Notes under the pieces: generated by a model
Databases searched by the model: none
What the model saw: only the letters and a program-made list of their open reading frames with translations
Told to the model about the DNA's origin: nothing
Position numbers and translations under genes: made by a program
Shown here: positions 34,706 through 46,839 of the stretch, piece by piece
Layout of the letters: each line of letters starts with the position of its first letter
Position numbering within the stretch: position 1 is the stretch's first letter
Source: Cacajao melanocephalus
Taxonomy: Eukaryota > Chordata > Mammalia > Primates > Pitheciidae
Reading direction: 5' to 3'
NCBI GenBank assembly: GCA_963573385.1
Contig: CAUYLG010022219.1
Span: 1 to 64,000, forward strand
Length of the DNA stretch: 64,000 nucleotides

Positions 34706-34847
34706 AAGGTAAGAGACAGAGAGAAAGATAAAGGAAGGAAGAAGGGAAGAAAAGAGGGAAGAAAGGGAATAAGGGGGGAAGGGAGGAAAGGAAGGAAGGA
34801 AGGAAGGAAGGAAGGAAGGAAGGAAGGAAGGAAGGAAGGAAAGAAGT
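34706..34847. repeat. (GGAA)n microsatellite, 13 pure units, in a purine tract
   Basis: All-purine stretch about 140 bases long; 34790-34841 is 13 uninterrupted GGAA units. The antisense open frames full of Pro-Ser-Phe-Leu are translations of the repeat. Confidence 0.97.
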
Positions 34848-35045
34848 AATACTTACCAGGTACAAATTTGTAAGAATAAAATTTTAGGAAAAAGACTAAA
34901 GCCATTCATACATATTGAGCTTTTCTAAAACACAAGCAAAGGGTTATGTGGACAATTAAGAGTGAGAGCTATAGGTAAAAATGTTTTTTTTTTAAATTTT
35001 ATGATTACTAATTCAAAGAAAATTGCATAGAAAGTGCTAGTGCTA

Positions 35046-35047
<2 letters not shown>

Positions 35048-35085
<38 letters not shown>
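35048..35085. repeat. (TG)n microsatellite
   Basis: Roughly 18 TG units preceded by a doubled gtgcta word. Potential Z-DNA tract. Confidence 0.97.
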
Positions 35086-35086
<1 letters not shown>

Positions 35087-36264
35087 CTTCTAGTTGTCCT
35101 AATGTTTTTTTCTACCTTGCCATCTATTATAGGAGAAACCTAGATAAGTATCCCTAAACTAATGACCAAAGCTTTGCCTGAAAGATTCTCTTAAGTTCTA
35201 TTATTACTTGGAAGTGCTTCTAGCAAAGTGTAACTATTCTTTCTAAGGGGTGAGAAAGGAGGAATCAGAGGCTATGCCAATTCTAGAATAACCTGTATGT
35301 TAGAAGACTACTTTACATTTTCTACTTGCTGTAATTGAAGAAAAAATCTAAACTGGTTGTAATGATGGCGGTCCATTATGTACTCCCAGATGGTTCAAGA
35401 GTGAGTGAATTGTGATACTTTGAAGACAAGGATCTGGAATAGTCTGAAATGATGTTTACTTTGATCATGTCTTAGAATTATAAAAGAGTTTTATGAATTT
35501 CATAAAATGACATCTGTAATTGCTTGGTATTGGGATAAGATGAACTATATTTATGTTAATGAGAATGAGCCTTTAACTTCATACCCTTCAGAAAAACATC
35601 ACATAAAGTTTAATGACCAATGTGTCTGCTCATTCCTTTTACATTTTACCTCAGAAAAAGCGTCTTCAAATACAATAACTTTCAGGGCACTTATAAGTCT
35701 CCGTATACTCAAGAGGAAAATGATCCAGTAATGAAAATACTGGCATTCCTTCTCAGAGTCTTTTGGGTCCTTGAATTTGCCTTTGGAAAAATCTCATTTA
35801 AATGCTGACCAGCTCTGCCCTTGCTCAGTTTGCATCTTTTATAGCATCGTATTGAGAGATGATGAATCTGATTAGATAAGGACACAGATTCTTGGTGAAT
35901 TGCTGTATCTGATTTTCTTTTGAGCCCATTTACATGATAATTGTCATGGATGTTTTGTGCAAGCACTTTGACTATAAAGTGCAGATATTTTTAAGTCATG
36001 GTTAGTCACTAAAAAACATATGTTGGCACTTTTCCTGTGATAGTAAATTAGTGACATTAAAGCAAAGAAAGATTACTTATCCTAATGCCTGATAACACAT
36101 CATCTATTTTTACTTCATAGGCTGGCTTTTAAAATTAGTTAAAGGCTTATTTCATAAAGAAGACAATACTCCTGAAATATCTTATCAAATTGAGGTGATG
36201 ATTTAGTGATTCAGTACTTTGCTCAGAATGATGTGCTTTTAAATGCTCAAATGCTGACAAGACT
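35086..36264. other. unassigned DNA
   Basis: No element recognised. Overlapping short frames of 62-85 codons are on both strands and carry no motif. Confidence 0.5.
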
Positions 36265-36430
36265 GAAGAATGTTGTCATTTCTCAAGAATCATTTATTAA
36301 TTACCTACTGCCTGCTGACAGCTATATAACACATTGTGGAGGGACACTAAGGAAAAACAATATGATCTCTGCCTTGAAGAAGTTTTCAGTCCAACTAAGG
36401 AAACATAATGGGTATATGAGGACGTGCTTT
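36265..36430 (-). mobile_element. L2 3' end fragment, antisense
   Basis: tcatttattaattacctactgcctgctgacagc, ggagggacactaaggaaaaacaatatgatctctgccttgaagaagttttcagtccaactaagg (36338-36402) matches the antisense L2 3' end ('atttattgagcacctactatgtgccaggcac... ggtccctgccctcaaggagcttacagtctagt'). Confidence 0.65.
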
Positions 36431-36949
36431 AAGAATTTTACAAAATTTCCATGAGTAAGCAAAAAATAAGCTACCGTATATCAGCTGAATGGTCTTAAAG
36501 AGCCTATTTGATTATGCTGAATCTCAGCCTTCTTGTTTATAGAATGGAGATTAAATTAATATTATTTTAGTGGTTTTTGAAGATATGTGCAGAAATTTAT
36601 TTTACAAATGAAAATGCTTGTATAAAAGCTCATTGGTATGGTATGCATTTAGGGGTTTCGAGGTGAAAGAAATCATAACAATGTGATAATCGAGTAAGCA
36701 ACCTTAACACTTAGAATTACCAGAGGTTAAGGACATCAGAGATCATACTGTCCATGCCCTGCTCTAAGCAAGTCTGCCCGAACAGTTGTGCATTGAGCCA
36801 TGGATCATCTAGTTATTTGAGTTGAAATAGTTAAAAGGAAATCTGGCAGATTTGGAAAAATTAATTAGATGGATGTGAATGAAGTGATTAGAAGGGATTT
36901 GAATGTACATATTATAATTTTGAGTAAACGTTTACTTAAATATATTTTG
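36431..36949. other. unassigned DNA
   Basis: A short stretch near 36722-36770 (atcagagatcatactgtccatgcc) recalls MIR3/L3-type 3' sequence but is too short to call. Confidence 0.4.
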
Positions 36950-37643
36950 CACTCTCAAAATACATAGATCTAAGTGTATAACGCAACACATTTTCACAGA
37001 TTGAATAGTCTCTTAAAATCAACTCACTGATCAAGAAACAGAACTGAAACCTCCCTAAAGTCAATCCAGAAATAGCCCTCAAAGGATGTCTATTATACTA
37101 TATTTAATTTTGAAATTATTCTTTGTCCGCTTTTGTAAGTTATATGACCGAAATCATACTGTATATACCCAATGGGCTTAGCTTAGCTTGTCGTATATTG
37201 TATTTTTGAGTTCTATCTATGTTTTTGTATGTAGTAGTAACTCATTATTTCTCATCCTCCTATTTAGTTCATTGGATAATGTACTGCAATTAATTTATCA
37301 ATTTTACTACAAAAGAACATTTAGATTCTTTCCAGTTTTTAAATTTTTATTATTATTACAAATAATGCTCCTGCAAATATTTCTGTACATGACATTTGAT
37401 ATGATATACACATATACAAAATTATGTTGGATAAATTTCTGGATCATGTTGTATGTGCATATTCAGCTTTAAAAGGTACTGCTAAACACTTTTCAGAAGT
37501 ACAAATTTACATGTCTACTCATAGTATACGAGATTTTAATGTCTTCCACACCCTTATAAACTGGTTTGATCAGTCATTATAATCTTAGCTATCATAATGA
37601 ATCTATAATAGAGTCTCATTTTGGATTTAATTTGCATTTTCTT
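36950..37643 (-). mobile_element. old L1M 3' UTR region, antisense, right half split off by a younger L1
   Basis: Antisense L1M wording: actcactgatcaagaaacagaac (37021-37043), ttttgtaagttatatgaccgaaatcatactgtat, cattggataatgtactgcaattaatttatcaattttactac, ggataaatttctggatcatgttgtatgtgcatattcagctttaaaaggtactgctaaacacttttcag, and tctcattttggatttaatttgcatttt. The text resumes without loss at 37873 after the inserted L1. Confidence 0.88.
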
Positions 37644-37872
37644 TTTTTATTTTTATTTATATATATATTTTATTGCACTTTAGGTTCTGAGGTACATGTG
37701 AAGAACATGCAGGATTGTTGCACAGGTACATACATGGCAATGTGGTTTGCTGCCTCCATCCCCATCACCTATATCTGGCATTTCTCCCTATGTTACCCCT
37801 CCCAATTCCCTACCCCCAACACTGTCCCTCACCTAGTCGCCCCCAGCAGACTTCAGTGTGTGATGCTCCCCA
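37644..37872 (-). mobile_element. younger L1 3' end (229 bp), nested, with 9-bp TSD
   Basis: Poly-T/AT tail (tttttatttttatttatatatatatttta), then the antisense L1P 3' UTR: ggttctgaggtacatgtgaagaacatgcaggattgttgcacagg, catggcaatgtggtttgctgcctccatccccatc, cctcccaattccctacccccaacactgtccc and cagtgtgtgatgctccc. CATTTTCTT is repeated exactly at 37635-37643 and 37873-37881, and removing one copy plus the insert restores the host L1M text. Severely 5'-truncated. Confidence 0.93.
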
Positions 37873-38465
37873 CATTTTCTTAATGACAAATAACATTGAA
37901 CATCTTACCAAACTGGTAAACTATTTGGATATTCTCTACTTTAAAATACCTGCTAGAATTTTTAGCTCATTTTAAAAATTGGTTTAGTACTTGTATTTTC
38001 TTTTTTGGTTTATAGGAATTCTTCATATAGTTGGTGTATAAATCCTTTGTTGAATGTAAGTGTTGTGGACATCTTCTCCCCCAGCTTGCCTTCACTCTTA
38101 TAATAGCATCTTTGGAGAATAAAGTTTTTAATTTTAATGTAATTTATCAACCTGTTTTTATTATTGATACAAGATTTTTAAAATAAAATACAAAGTTTTT
38201 GTATTTTGTTTCAAAGTCTTTTACAATCTTAATATAATTTATATATTCTCCTTGGTTGAAGTTTTATGTTTCTGCCTTTTACAGTTAGACCTACTAAACA
38301 CCTGAAATTGTGTTTTGCTGTAATGTCTGGAAGAAATCCAGGCACCTATTTTCTTTTAGATGGATAGTCAATTGTTCCAGCAACATCTATTGAAAAAAAC
38401 TGTCCTTTTACCATTGCACTACATGTTTATTTTGGTTCTATTCTGGTGACTGATATGTACCCCTC
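37873..38465 (-). mobile_element. old L1M, continuation after the nested insertion
   Basis: cttaatgacaaataacattgaacatctt, ttggtttataggaattcttcatatagttggtgtataaatcctttgttgaatg (38005-38056), atcttctcccccagcttgccttcactcttataatagcatctttggagaataaagtttttaattttaatgtaatttatcaa, gatggatagtcaattgttccagcaacatctattgaaaaaaactgtccttttaccattgc (38361-38418). These are the antisense 3' ORF2/UTR blocks of a mammalian-wide to early-eutherian L1M. Confidence 0.9.
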
Positions 38466-39872
38466 TTTAAAAGCAGACTTACTTAGCTGGTTAATTTCAT
38501 ATGTTTTATTAATGTTTGATGTTGCACATTGATTCTTTAAGCTCTCATTTCTTTGTTATGTTTTTAAGCTTTTTCCCTTGTATTGTCTCTCCTAGTTACC
38601 AACAATCAAAAGTAATCTGAGATAGCTTTAAGTTAAACCCTACATTTAAGACCAATTTCAGATTTTGAGGGCAGCATGAATGCAGACGAGTTAAATTCTC
38701 TATTTGACATCATTTTGTATTTTATGGGTAACATTAATTCACTCCAGAAACTTATGTGCCAGCTTATGGTTACAGATTCTCATGGGAGATTATTTCCCAC
38801 CCATCCCTCGATGCCAAGTTATCAGAGAGCCTCAAACAAAAAAATAGATTTGATATTTTGTTGGTTCCCAAGATTGCAACTTTGATTTTATTTTGCCTCT
38901 GCTGATTTAGTGCTATCTGTGCTATGATATTCTGGATTATTTTAAATCAAATACTGTCTCTCCTATACTACCCAGTATAATGTTTTCCTTAAGACAGCTT
39001 TACTTTTAAACTAATTCTTATAAAAATATATAATTCTTTTTTACTAAAACTCCTTTCATAAAGAAGGTAATGACTTCCTTAATGGATTGAAATTTCTGGA
39101 AGGCTGGCTATATACATAGTAGACAAGCCTCAAAGCAAACGACAGAATTTCTGAATCCTGACCTAGACTTTATTTTCTATGCCCCAAATAAATTATGACT
39201 TGATTACTGATCCTGAAAAGTGAAAATATTGTGTCATTTAACTCAACAAATCAGTCAAAACCATATCCATAAGGATCCATTTATGGATATAGTCATATGT
39301 AATAAGTTATCTCACAGAGTGGAAATTTTTAATGGAGTACCAGTTGGTAATAACCATTTGGATTATAAAAATCATGACTCATCTAACTAATGTTATAGAT
39401 CTGAGAGGTTGGAAAATGATGGTGTGAACTTGCTTTGTAGTTAATTGAATCACATTCAAACTTAGCATTTTATATTTTATAGCCTCAAATCACTTACTAG
39501 CCATAAGCATAAGTACTCAACAAAGCTTCTTTGCTCACCATAAATTTGAGAATGGAGAACCTGGAAGTGGTGCAATGTGCCTTTTTTCTTATAGAAACTT
39601 TACCAAGTCTACAGGATCTATTCTGGATATAACAATTGATGTTTCAGTATTTTCCATTTGTCACATTTCTCTAAGGAACTCTCCAGATGTACTTTTGAGC
39701 AGCAAATAGGTTTGTAGCAATGAGCCAACCATAAAAGATAGTTCACGAGCATTCAAATGTGAATTTAATGTGGAGGTAGGCTTAGGGTCAGGTGTAGCTG
39801 CAAAATTCATGTCAGCAGAATAGTAAGTTACTAGATCTCATTACACTTTTGTGCTTTTATTGTTGCTACATC
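38466..39872. other. unassigned DNA
   Basis: 1.4 kb with no family I can name; 38881-39060 may still be degraded LINE. Confidence 0.5.
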
Positions 39873-40300
39873 TGCCTTAGTCCATTTTGTGTTGATATAA
39901 CAGAATAACTGAGACTGGATAATAATTTTTTTTTAATTTATTTAGCTTATGATTCTGGTGACTGGGAAGTCCAAGAGCATGGCACTGACATCTGCTAGAC
40001 TTCTGGCAAGGGCTTTCATGCTGCTTCAACTCAGTGCAGAAACCAGAAAGGAAAGCCAATGTGTTCAAAGAGACATGCAGGAGAGTCCAGGTTTTTTTTT
40101 CTCTTGAGAGAACTAATCTATTTTCAAGAGAGCAAGCATTGACTGACTTTCTCAAGGTGCCATTAGTCTCTTCATGAGGATGATCCCCACCCCATAATCC
40201 AAATACCTCCTGACAGACCCCACCTCCCAACACTATCACATTGGGAATAAAATTTCAACATGAGTTTTGGTGGTGGACAAACCACATCTAAACCATAGCA
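39873..40300 (-). mobile_element. MaLR LTR (MLT1A/MSTD-like), antisense, full length
   Basis: tgccttagtccattttgtgttgatataacagaataactgagactgg at the left, ctgggaagtccaagagcatggcactgacatctgc, gggctttcatgctgcttc, then catgaggatgatccccacc, cccacctcccaacactatcacattgggaataaaatttcaacatgagttttggtggtggacaaaccacatctaaaccatagca at the right. 428 bp. Only a weak flank match (acatc/acagt), so the TSD has decayed. The 120-codon open frame across it is antisense to plus and simply reads through the LTR. Confidence 0.93.
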
Positions 40301-41294
40301 ACAGTCCTTTTCTCTTGACCATGACCTACAGGGAGATATTTATGTGCCTGCTGCCCAGAAGACTAGCTGATACCATTCCTGGCTTTATAATTTTTAGACT
40401 TTTATTGATAAAAAACTACAGTGACTCCTCCCAAGTACATGTCCATTTTTATAGGGGATGCTTAAAAGGGATTCAAGATTCAAAAAAAAAAACCTATTTT
40501 AATAAAAAGATGAACAAAACAGGTGCTAGGTAGGCAGAGGGACTTCTTTGACTCATTCTCCAATTTATATCACATAGGAAGTCACTTTTTCTGTCACTTC
40601 ATCATCAGACTACCTTGATAGCCTCCAGTTCTGTTCAACACAATCCTTTAACGTGCATGAGAGAATTAGTTTTCTCGCTTTCTGTTTTATCCTTGCTGAC
40701 ATAGGAAACAAAGAAGCAGAAATCAATAACAGGGATTCAGGCTCAGGATAAGTCTGGCAAGCTTAATATTTTTAGAGTCAACCAGTAATTTACCAGTTGA
40801 CCAAGTTTGTCTTCTGCTACCTTGAGCCATTATGGTATAGAACAGAGTGAAAATAAAACAAACCTTATTTATGTATCTATGTGCTTATTGTAAAATTTAT
40901 TCAACGTTTCTCCAAACCCTATTAGTAGGAACTTATAGATGCTTAAAATGTATAAAATTCTATATTTTTGACTCTTTTCTTCCTTAGCCTGGTTTCTAAG
41001 TTTAGAAAGAGCAAATACAATGTTGATATAAAAAAATGGCAGCATCATGTATTAAGACATCTGTGTTGGAGGAAAAAAACACTGAAATATCCCTGATTGA
41101 AGATGTACTTAATCTGTCACTACACATTAGACATCTTTTCACTTTGGCTTTACATATTTGATTTAGGGTGCAATTGTAGTATCCAGACATCTAAAGTGAT
41201 AATCTATTTGGCAGTCTTTGTTAAAACATATACTAGCTTCACTCCCTTTGGTGATGACAGGTTGAGACTAATTCCTCTGTAGGGGTAGATGATT
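40301..41294. other. unassigned DNA
   Basis: Nothing recognised. Confidence 0.5.
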
Positions 41295-41630
41295 TGTATT
41301 TCTTATCTATTGCTATGTAACACATTACTATGAGCTTTAGCAGCTAAAAACAAAACACATTTACTATTTCACAGTTAATATTGGTCAGTAATCTGGGTAC
41401 AATTAACTGGAACCTCTACTTCAGGGTTTTTCATAGGTTGTAATCAAGCTGCCAGCTAGGCTGTAGTCATCTTTAAACTTAAAAAGGAAGAGGTCTACTT
41501 TCAAGCCTAAGTGGCTCTTGGTAGAATTCAGTTCCTCATGAGTTGTTGGACAGATAGCTTCAGTTCCTCACTGTCTGTTGAACACACTGCCAGAAGCAAT
41601 CTGACACTTTCCCAGGTGCAATGCTTAAAA
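41295..41630 (-). mobile_element. old MLT1-type LTR, antisense, truncated
   Basis: tgtatttcttatctattgctatgtaacacattactatgagctttagcagctaaaaac (41295-41350), cacagttaatattggtcagtaatctgggtacaattaactggaacctctacttcagggtttttcataggttgtaatcaagctgccagc, ttcagttcctcatgagttgttggacagatagcttcagttcctcactgtctgttg. This is the reverse complement of the 'gctaagttttggggtaatttgttacgcagcaatag' LTR family. The 5' LTR half (right side) is missing. Confidence 0.75.
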
Positions 41631-41644
41631 AAACTGTTTTTCTC

Positions 41645-41731
41645 TTTTTTAAAATTATACTTTAAGTTCTGGGGTACATGTGCAGATCGTGCAGGATTGT
41701 TACATAGCTATACATATGCCATGGTGTATTA
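41645..41731 (-). mobile_element. very short L1 3' end, antisense
   Basis: ctcttttttaaaattatactttaagttctggggtacatgtgcagatcgtgcaggattgttacatagctatacatatgccatggtgta: the last ~80 bases of a primate L1 3' UTR. It stops exactly at the transposon that begins at 41732; whether the L1 continued on the other side is unclear. Confidence 0.88.
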
Positions 41732-42072
41732 CAGATGCTCCTTGACTTACTATGAGACTACATCCTGATAAACCTATTGTAAATTGACAATATTGTAAAT
41801 TGAAATACATTTAATATACCTAACTTACAAAACATCATAGCTTAGCCTAGCCTACCTTAAATATGTTCAGAACACTTACATTATCCTACAGTTGAGCAAA
41901 GTCATCAAACAAAAAGGTTATTAAAAGAAAAGGTTGAATATCTTATGTAATTTATTGAATCTTGTACTGAAAATGGAAAACAGAATACTTGTTCTACTAA
42001 ATGACTACTACTTTATACTATTTTAATGTCAAAAAATCTTAAATCAAACTTTTATAAGTCGGTTACCATCTG
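41732..42072. mobile_element. Tigger-type (MER44/Tigger7-like) DNA transposon with TIRs and TA target site
   Basis: The left end CAGATGCTCCTTGACTTAC and the right end, whose reverse complement is CAGATGGTAACCGACTTAT, form imperfect terminal inverted repeats. TA flanks both sides (41730-41731 and 42073-42074), as for TcMar-Tigger elements. Internal text such as catcatagcttagcctagcctaccttaaatatgttcagaacacttacattatcctacagttg (41832-41895) matches the non-autonomous family I know from the human genome. 341 bp, no transposase. Family name from memory. Confidence 0.88.
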
Positions 42073-42074
42073 TA

Positions 42075-45000
42075 TGTGGTCTGGGCACTATCTTTGTATA
42101 TTCAGTATAAGAAATGCTGATGATTATAGTAAATAAGGACAGTATAAAATAGAAGTGGTTTTACATCTGCTTAGGAGGCTCTAAAGCTATTACTAAAATA
42201 TCTGTTTGCTAATGCCCAAATTTTTTTCAAAGTTGAGCTGTGTTAAAATTTCAAGTTAATTAACTTTGAGGCAATTACTTGGTTTGAACACTAAACTTTA
42301 TGCTTGTTTAATCTACACAGCCTGTTTTTCAAGTCAATGGATATGGTAGACCTACTGACATTACAAACACACATTTTCATGTGGTACTCATGTATGCTCA
42401 ACTTTGGCACACATGACTGTGCTCTTTACTTTCATCCACTCATTAATAATCATAAATTTACATAAATAATGTAAACATTGAATACAAAATTCTACTTAAG
42501 CTTTCAAATCCTACCTTCCATGTTTAACACTTCTAAATCTTAATTTATTCTTTCAGAAAAAGAACTGTGTGGATAATTCCCAAATCATGTGAATCTGAGG
42601 ATACAGAAGATACAAAATAATAGCAATAAAACACTATTACTCTTCTTATCTCAATGACCACAATTAACGGTAGCTTTTTTAGTGCTAACTTTCCTCCAAG
42701 TTAGCTCAGAAATTATCCAGGGACAAGTTTAAGGCAAATACATTCCCTCTGGCTGCCCCTAACATTCACCATTCCCCCTCTTCATCTCTTCAGGTTGGAG
42801 TTCTGGTATATCATCCTCCTTTATTTTTTCAAAGCTTTACCAGGTAAGTAGGAATTCCTTTACCTCTCACTTTTTATAGAAATTTCAGAGATAACAGGGC
42901 TTCCAGTCTTTTACTGCAGCTCCCTCTCCTTAGGACCCAGAAGATTTGTAACAGGTAAGCAATCTAAGTAGCACACTCTATGGGGTTATAAAAAAACATC
43001 AAGGAAAGGCTTGAACCACAGCTTTCCTGAATCTTGACAGAACACCTTGTGATCCTACTAGAACATGAAAGGATAGGAATTTAGCAAGAAGTAATGCTGA
43101 GGTCAATCTCTCAGCTGCCTCCTTATTCCCTCTGGGAGGATGTCATAAGACAGTTTCTTATTGCCTCCTGGGTTGAGGAATGGAACTTTTTGCCTTAACC
43201 TCTCAAAATAGAATTGTAAACTAAAATCTCACAGCTGCAGTCTAGAATTGGGTTCTTAGCAATGATATATCCCACAATGTGCGTTGCAGTCATCTGACTT
43301 CTTGGTTTTGGTGCTATCCTTATAGGTGTGTAAGGACAAGGGATTTGGGTTGCTCTTCCTTTCACAGTCTATGTAAGTAATAAAATGTCTATTCTAAAAG
43401 AGGTTCCTTTATTTTTACTGGCCAAACCAGTCAGCCTTTGTTCTTGGCTTTGCTTTTTCCTGTGTATGCTTGACAAATTGCAGCCTCCTGCTAAGGCTTG
43501 GCAACAGACCCACAGAAGCTGTAGCTACATAGAGGTAATAGCTTCCCATAGACCTCTCCGCAAGTTTCCCAGTCATGGTCTTACTTTGGAGGCTGAAAGT
43601 CATTAGCTTCACAGCATTTCCCTGCAAGCTTCAATCACCCATCCAAGCCATTGCTTCAGTCAGACTGGCTAATGTGACCTTCTCTTTGATTTTCCAACTC
43701 TCTGGAATTCTTGGGACTTATACATCCACATCTCTTCCTAGAATCACGTAATGTCCATTTATTATAACAAATCTCATAATCCCATCATTAATCATATGAA
43801 ACTGCTTCCTTGACTTAATATTGATTGATAAAATAAAAACAAGTTTAAAGCTTGCATTCAAGTTAAAAATCTCAAAAAATCTTAATATGTTAATAGATAG
43901 AAAATATTTTGTCTAGAAGAGGTAGTCTTTATAGTTTTGGAATTAGGCCAGCTACCATCAATTGTGGTTTTCCTTATTTTTCTTTTCCCAAAGTTTAATA
44001 AATCCAACTCAAGTATCCGGATTGTGAGATAGCAACTCTGATTGCAAGCTCTTATATCTCATTCTACTTAAGTTTATTTCTAAATGTCATTTGACCAATC
44101 TTTGTCTATATTTTTCCACTGCTCTATAATGTAGAGAATGGAAGAGGTCTACTGCTCAAAAACAATTAAGTAATAAAAATTGAGAGGAAATGTGGAAATA
44201 TTAAATCATATGAAATGAAGTATCTACTTTTGATAAACGAAAATTGTCTACTGATTGGGTCAACTGTTCTGATCTGGGCACAGAACTACAAATAGCAGGT
44301 GAATTTTGAAATCCCTTTTGACTTTGTAATGTAATAACATTGGCATAAGGGAATTTTCTTAAAATTATGTATTTGTGTTAATACAATTGCAGTTAAAAAA
44401 ATAACTTATTTATATTTGTTTGGTTCCATATGCTCTCTGTGATTTATGTAAGACACACATTATTACTTTTGTTTTGTATATCGAAATGCTCAACATCAGT
44501 AATTTGAGTGACTTGTGTGGTAAAGCTTCAAGGTGGTAGAAAATAAATCATTTCATCAAAATGTGTATCTTTAGCTTCTAAGAAACACCTTTTAAGTAAG
44601 TTTTCAGACACTTCCAATCTCAAAAGAGAAAAGGCAAGGCTTAGTTTGAATTATCTGTGCCATTATTATAAGTTAAAGCACACAGACTGTTTATGCGTTG
44701 TGACTTTGAATTCTGATGGCCAAAGTAGATCAAGAGAGAACAATATTTTTTCCCTTATCTAGAAATAATTTGACATTAATAACTTTTGAAAACTTCAATT
44801 GGCCCACTATTGCTGGCATTTGCAGTTACTGACGTTTCTGCCCAAACAAGCAGAGACTTTTTATCCTAGGCTCTAAAACATGTAAAAGTAAAGCATTTAC
44901 CAAAGGGCAACTGTGGCTAGACCATTAGACTCGCTCCAGTAGGCTTGGTTTTCTGAAGCACATACAATATAACATTTCACACAGCATTCTTCTTTGAATA

Positions 45001-45166
45001 GTAGATTAAACTTAATATTTAAAGATCATTCTTGACACTTTTACCTGTTTAACACAAACCTTGAAAGACCTGTCACATGTGGAATATTTAGAATAATCTG
45101 ATTTTATGTTGTTTTTGTTATTGTTATATTTCCTAGTATGTCCTATTATACCTAATTTACTGAAGC
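42075..45166. other. long unassigned stretch
   Basis: Three kilobases with no recognised gene or repeat. The segment 43385-43700 is less AT-rich than its surroundings and holds overlapping 70-73 codon frames on both strands, with no motif. No RNA gene seen. Confidence 0.5.
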
Positions 45167-45375
45167 AATGGTGTCAAACCAAATGTAGACTTTGAAATCA
45201 TCTGTAGGACTTTTTCTAATATGTAGGCAAGGGAACAATCTTAGGTGTGGCCTCTGGAGGACAGAAACTTCACACACATGTAAAAGTAATTAAACAAAAA
45301 ACACAACCAAAACTATTACTACTAAAATCCCAAAAAAGCTCCCTGAGTTATTTCTGTAATTCTGATGCACAGCAT
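45167..45375 (+). mobile_element. MER5-like hAT-Charlie element, degraded
   Basis: Starts caatggtgtcaaaccaaatgtagactttgaaatcatctgtaggactttttctaatatgtaggcaaggg and ends in gctccctgagttatttctgtaattctgatgcacagc, in the order of MER5A ('cagtggttctcaaac..., gaatcacctggg.agctttt..., ctccccaggtgattctgatgcacagc'). TIRs are too eroded to prove. Confidence 0.6.
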
Positions 45376-46751
45376 TATTTATAAACAAAAGTGTTGATGT
45401 ACAGTAGACATTAAATAAATATTTAAAAATAAATAAACCAGTATTTAGCATTGATGTCAAGTCTAATTTCCCTACCAGTTTTCTGTTAGTGATTCTCAGC
45501 AACTCAACTTAACTCTACCAGAACCTGCCCACGGCGACCTCAGTGATTCCCAAGTAGTAGGAGAAATCTCCCCATCCATTACACTTAGATGAAAGCACTA
45601 CCCAAGACATAGGATGTCCCAGCAGTTGAAATTGAGTACTGTATGCTATACAACTGTATTTATTTAAAAAAATTATTCCAAGTGTGTGTTATCTTGAGGA
45701 TTTTTGTGATCACCTCTAGATTTATTTTTTTAAATATTCAAAATTAAAATGATCTACTCAATTTGTTCTGTTACCAAAATAAATGTCAATTCATAGAGTC
45801 TGATTTTTGTCTTCTTAGAATTTAATATTTTTCAGTGTTTTTCTATGTTTAGTCAAATTGGAAGATGCTATGTTTGCCTTAGAATATCTTTTGTTTGCAT
45901 CCTTAAGAATGTAGCCTCTTTCTCATATTAATTTTCTAATATTTAACTCTAAAATTAAGAAAAAATGCAGGTGACTGACAGACTCTTCTCTTTATGGAGG
46001 TACATAAAGAATAATGAAGTGAGGGAGAGTATACATTCACATTTAGAGTATATAGACTTTTCTATGTTCAGGAGAAAATAAAATATTTCTCTGTTTAAAT
46101 TTATTTTCCATTTGTCTTGACATAAAAGATTAATCTAAAACACTAATGGAAATTATTAACAAGCTACTAGAAGATATAACTCCTGAAATATAGTCCAAGT
46201 GGGGAAATCTTCAAATTCAATTATTTGAAGAAATATGACAGAAAGAGTCACAAATATCATCACAATCTAAGGAGACAAAGTGTCTGTTATTGAAGGGTAA
46301 GATTTTAAGGCTAGACCAAAATGAACATTTTGAAAGTTTCTGCTTTTCTTGGTGAAAAATAAATTTAGACATCAAAACATACTTTCTTTTGTTCTGGAAA
46401 GATCTAAGTTTTAAGCACATTTATTTTGTTAATTCATTTAGTTCATTTGCTTATATTTTTGAACAGTGTTCTAATACAATGAAAAAAAGCCAAATGCATA
46501 TGCATTAGAGTGAAATAGTAAATATTCTGTTCAGTACTGTGAATTGAATATAACTATAGCAGAATGCTCTCTCTGTGAAGTTTTTAAGGTCTAAATCTGG
46601 ATTTTTGCCTACTCATTGCTAAAAAAAGAAATGATAAGATTTTAAATGAAATAGAATTAACCACAGAATGAATGTGTAGCAGAAGAGATTGGAACTAAAC
46701 TACAGGACAATTGAAAATGTCTAGTTGCAAAGGGTAGCAGCAAAGTGTGTC
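45376..46751. other. unassigned AT-rich DNA
   Basis: Nothing recognised. Confidence 0.5.
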
Positions 46752-46753
46752 TC

Positions 46754-46790
<37 letters not shown>
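46752..46790. repeat. (GT)n microsatellite
   Basis: About 17 to 18 GT units with a tctcgcg start. Probably polymorphic; lies just 5' of an old L1 fragment. Confidence 0.97.
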
Positions 46791-46839
46791 TGAAGTCCCA
46801 AAGGGAATGAGAGAGTAAATGCAATGTTTAAAAGGAGGT

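Noticed and set aside
34677..34905. Proline/serine/phenylalanine/leucine-rich frames
   Set aside because: Pure translation artefact of the GGAA microsatellite.
37566..37883. 105-codon open frame
   Set aside because: It is antisense to nested L1 3' UTR sequence.
39877..40239. 120-codon antisense open frame
   Set aside because: It reads through a MaLR LTR from end to end and has no gene-like features.
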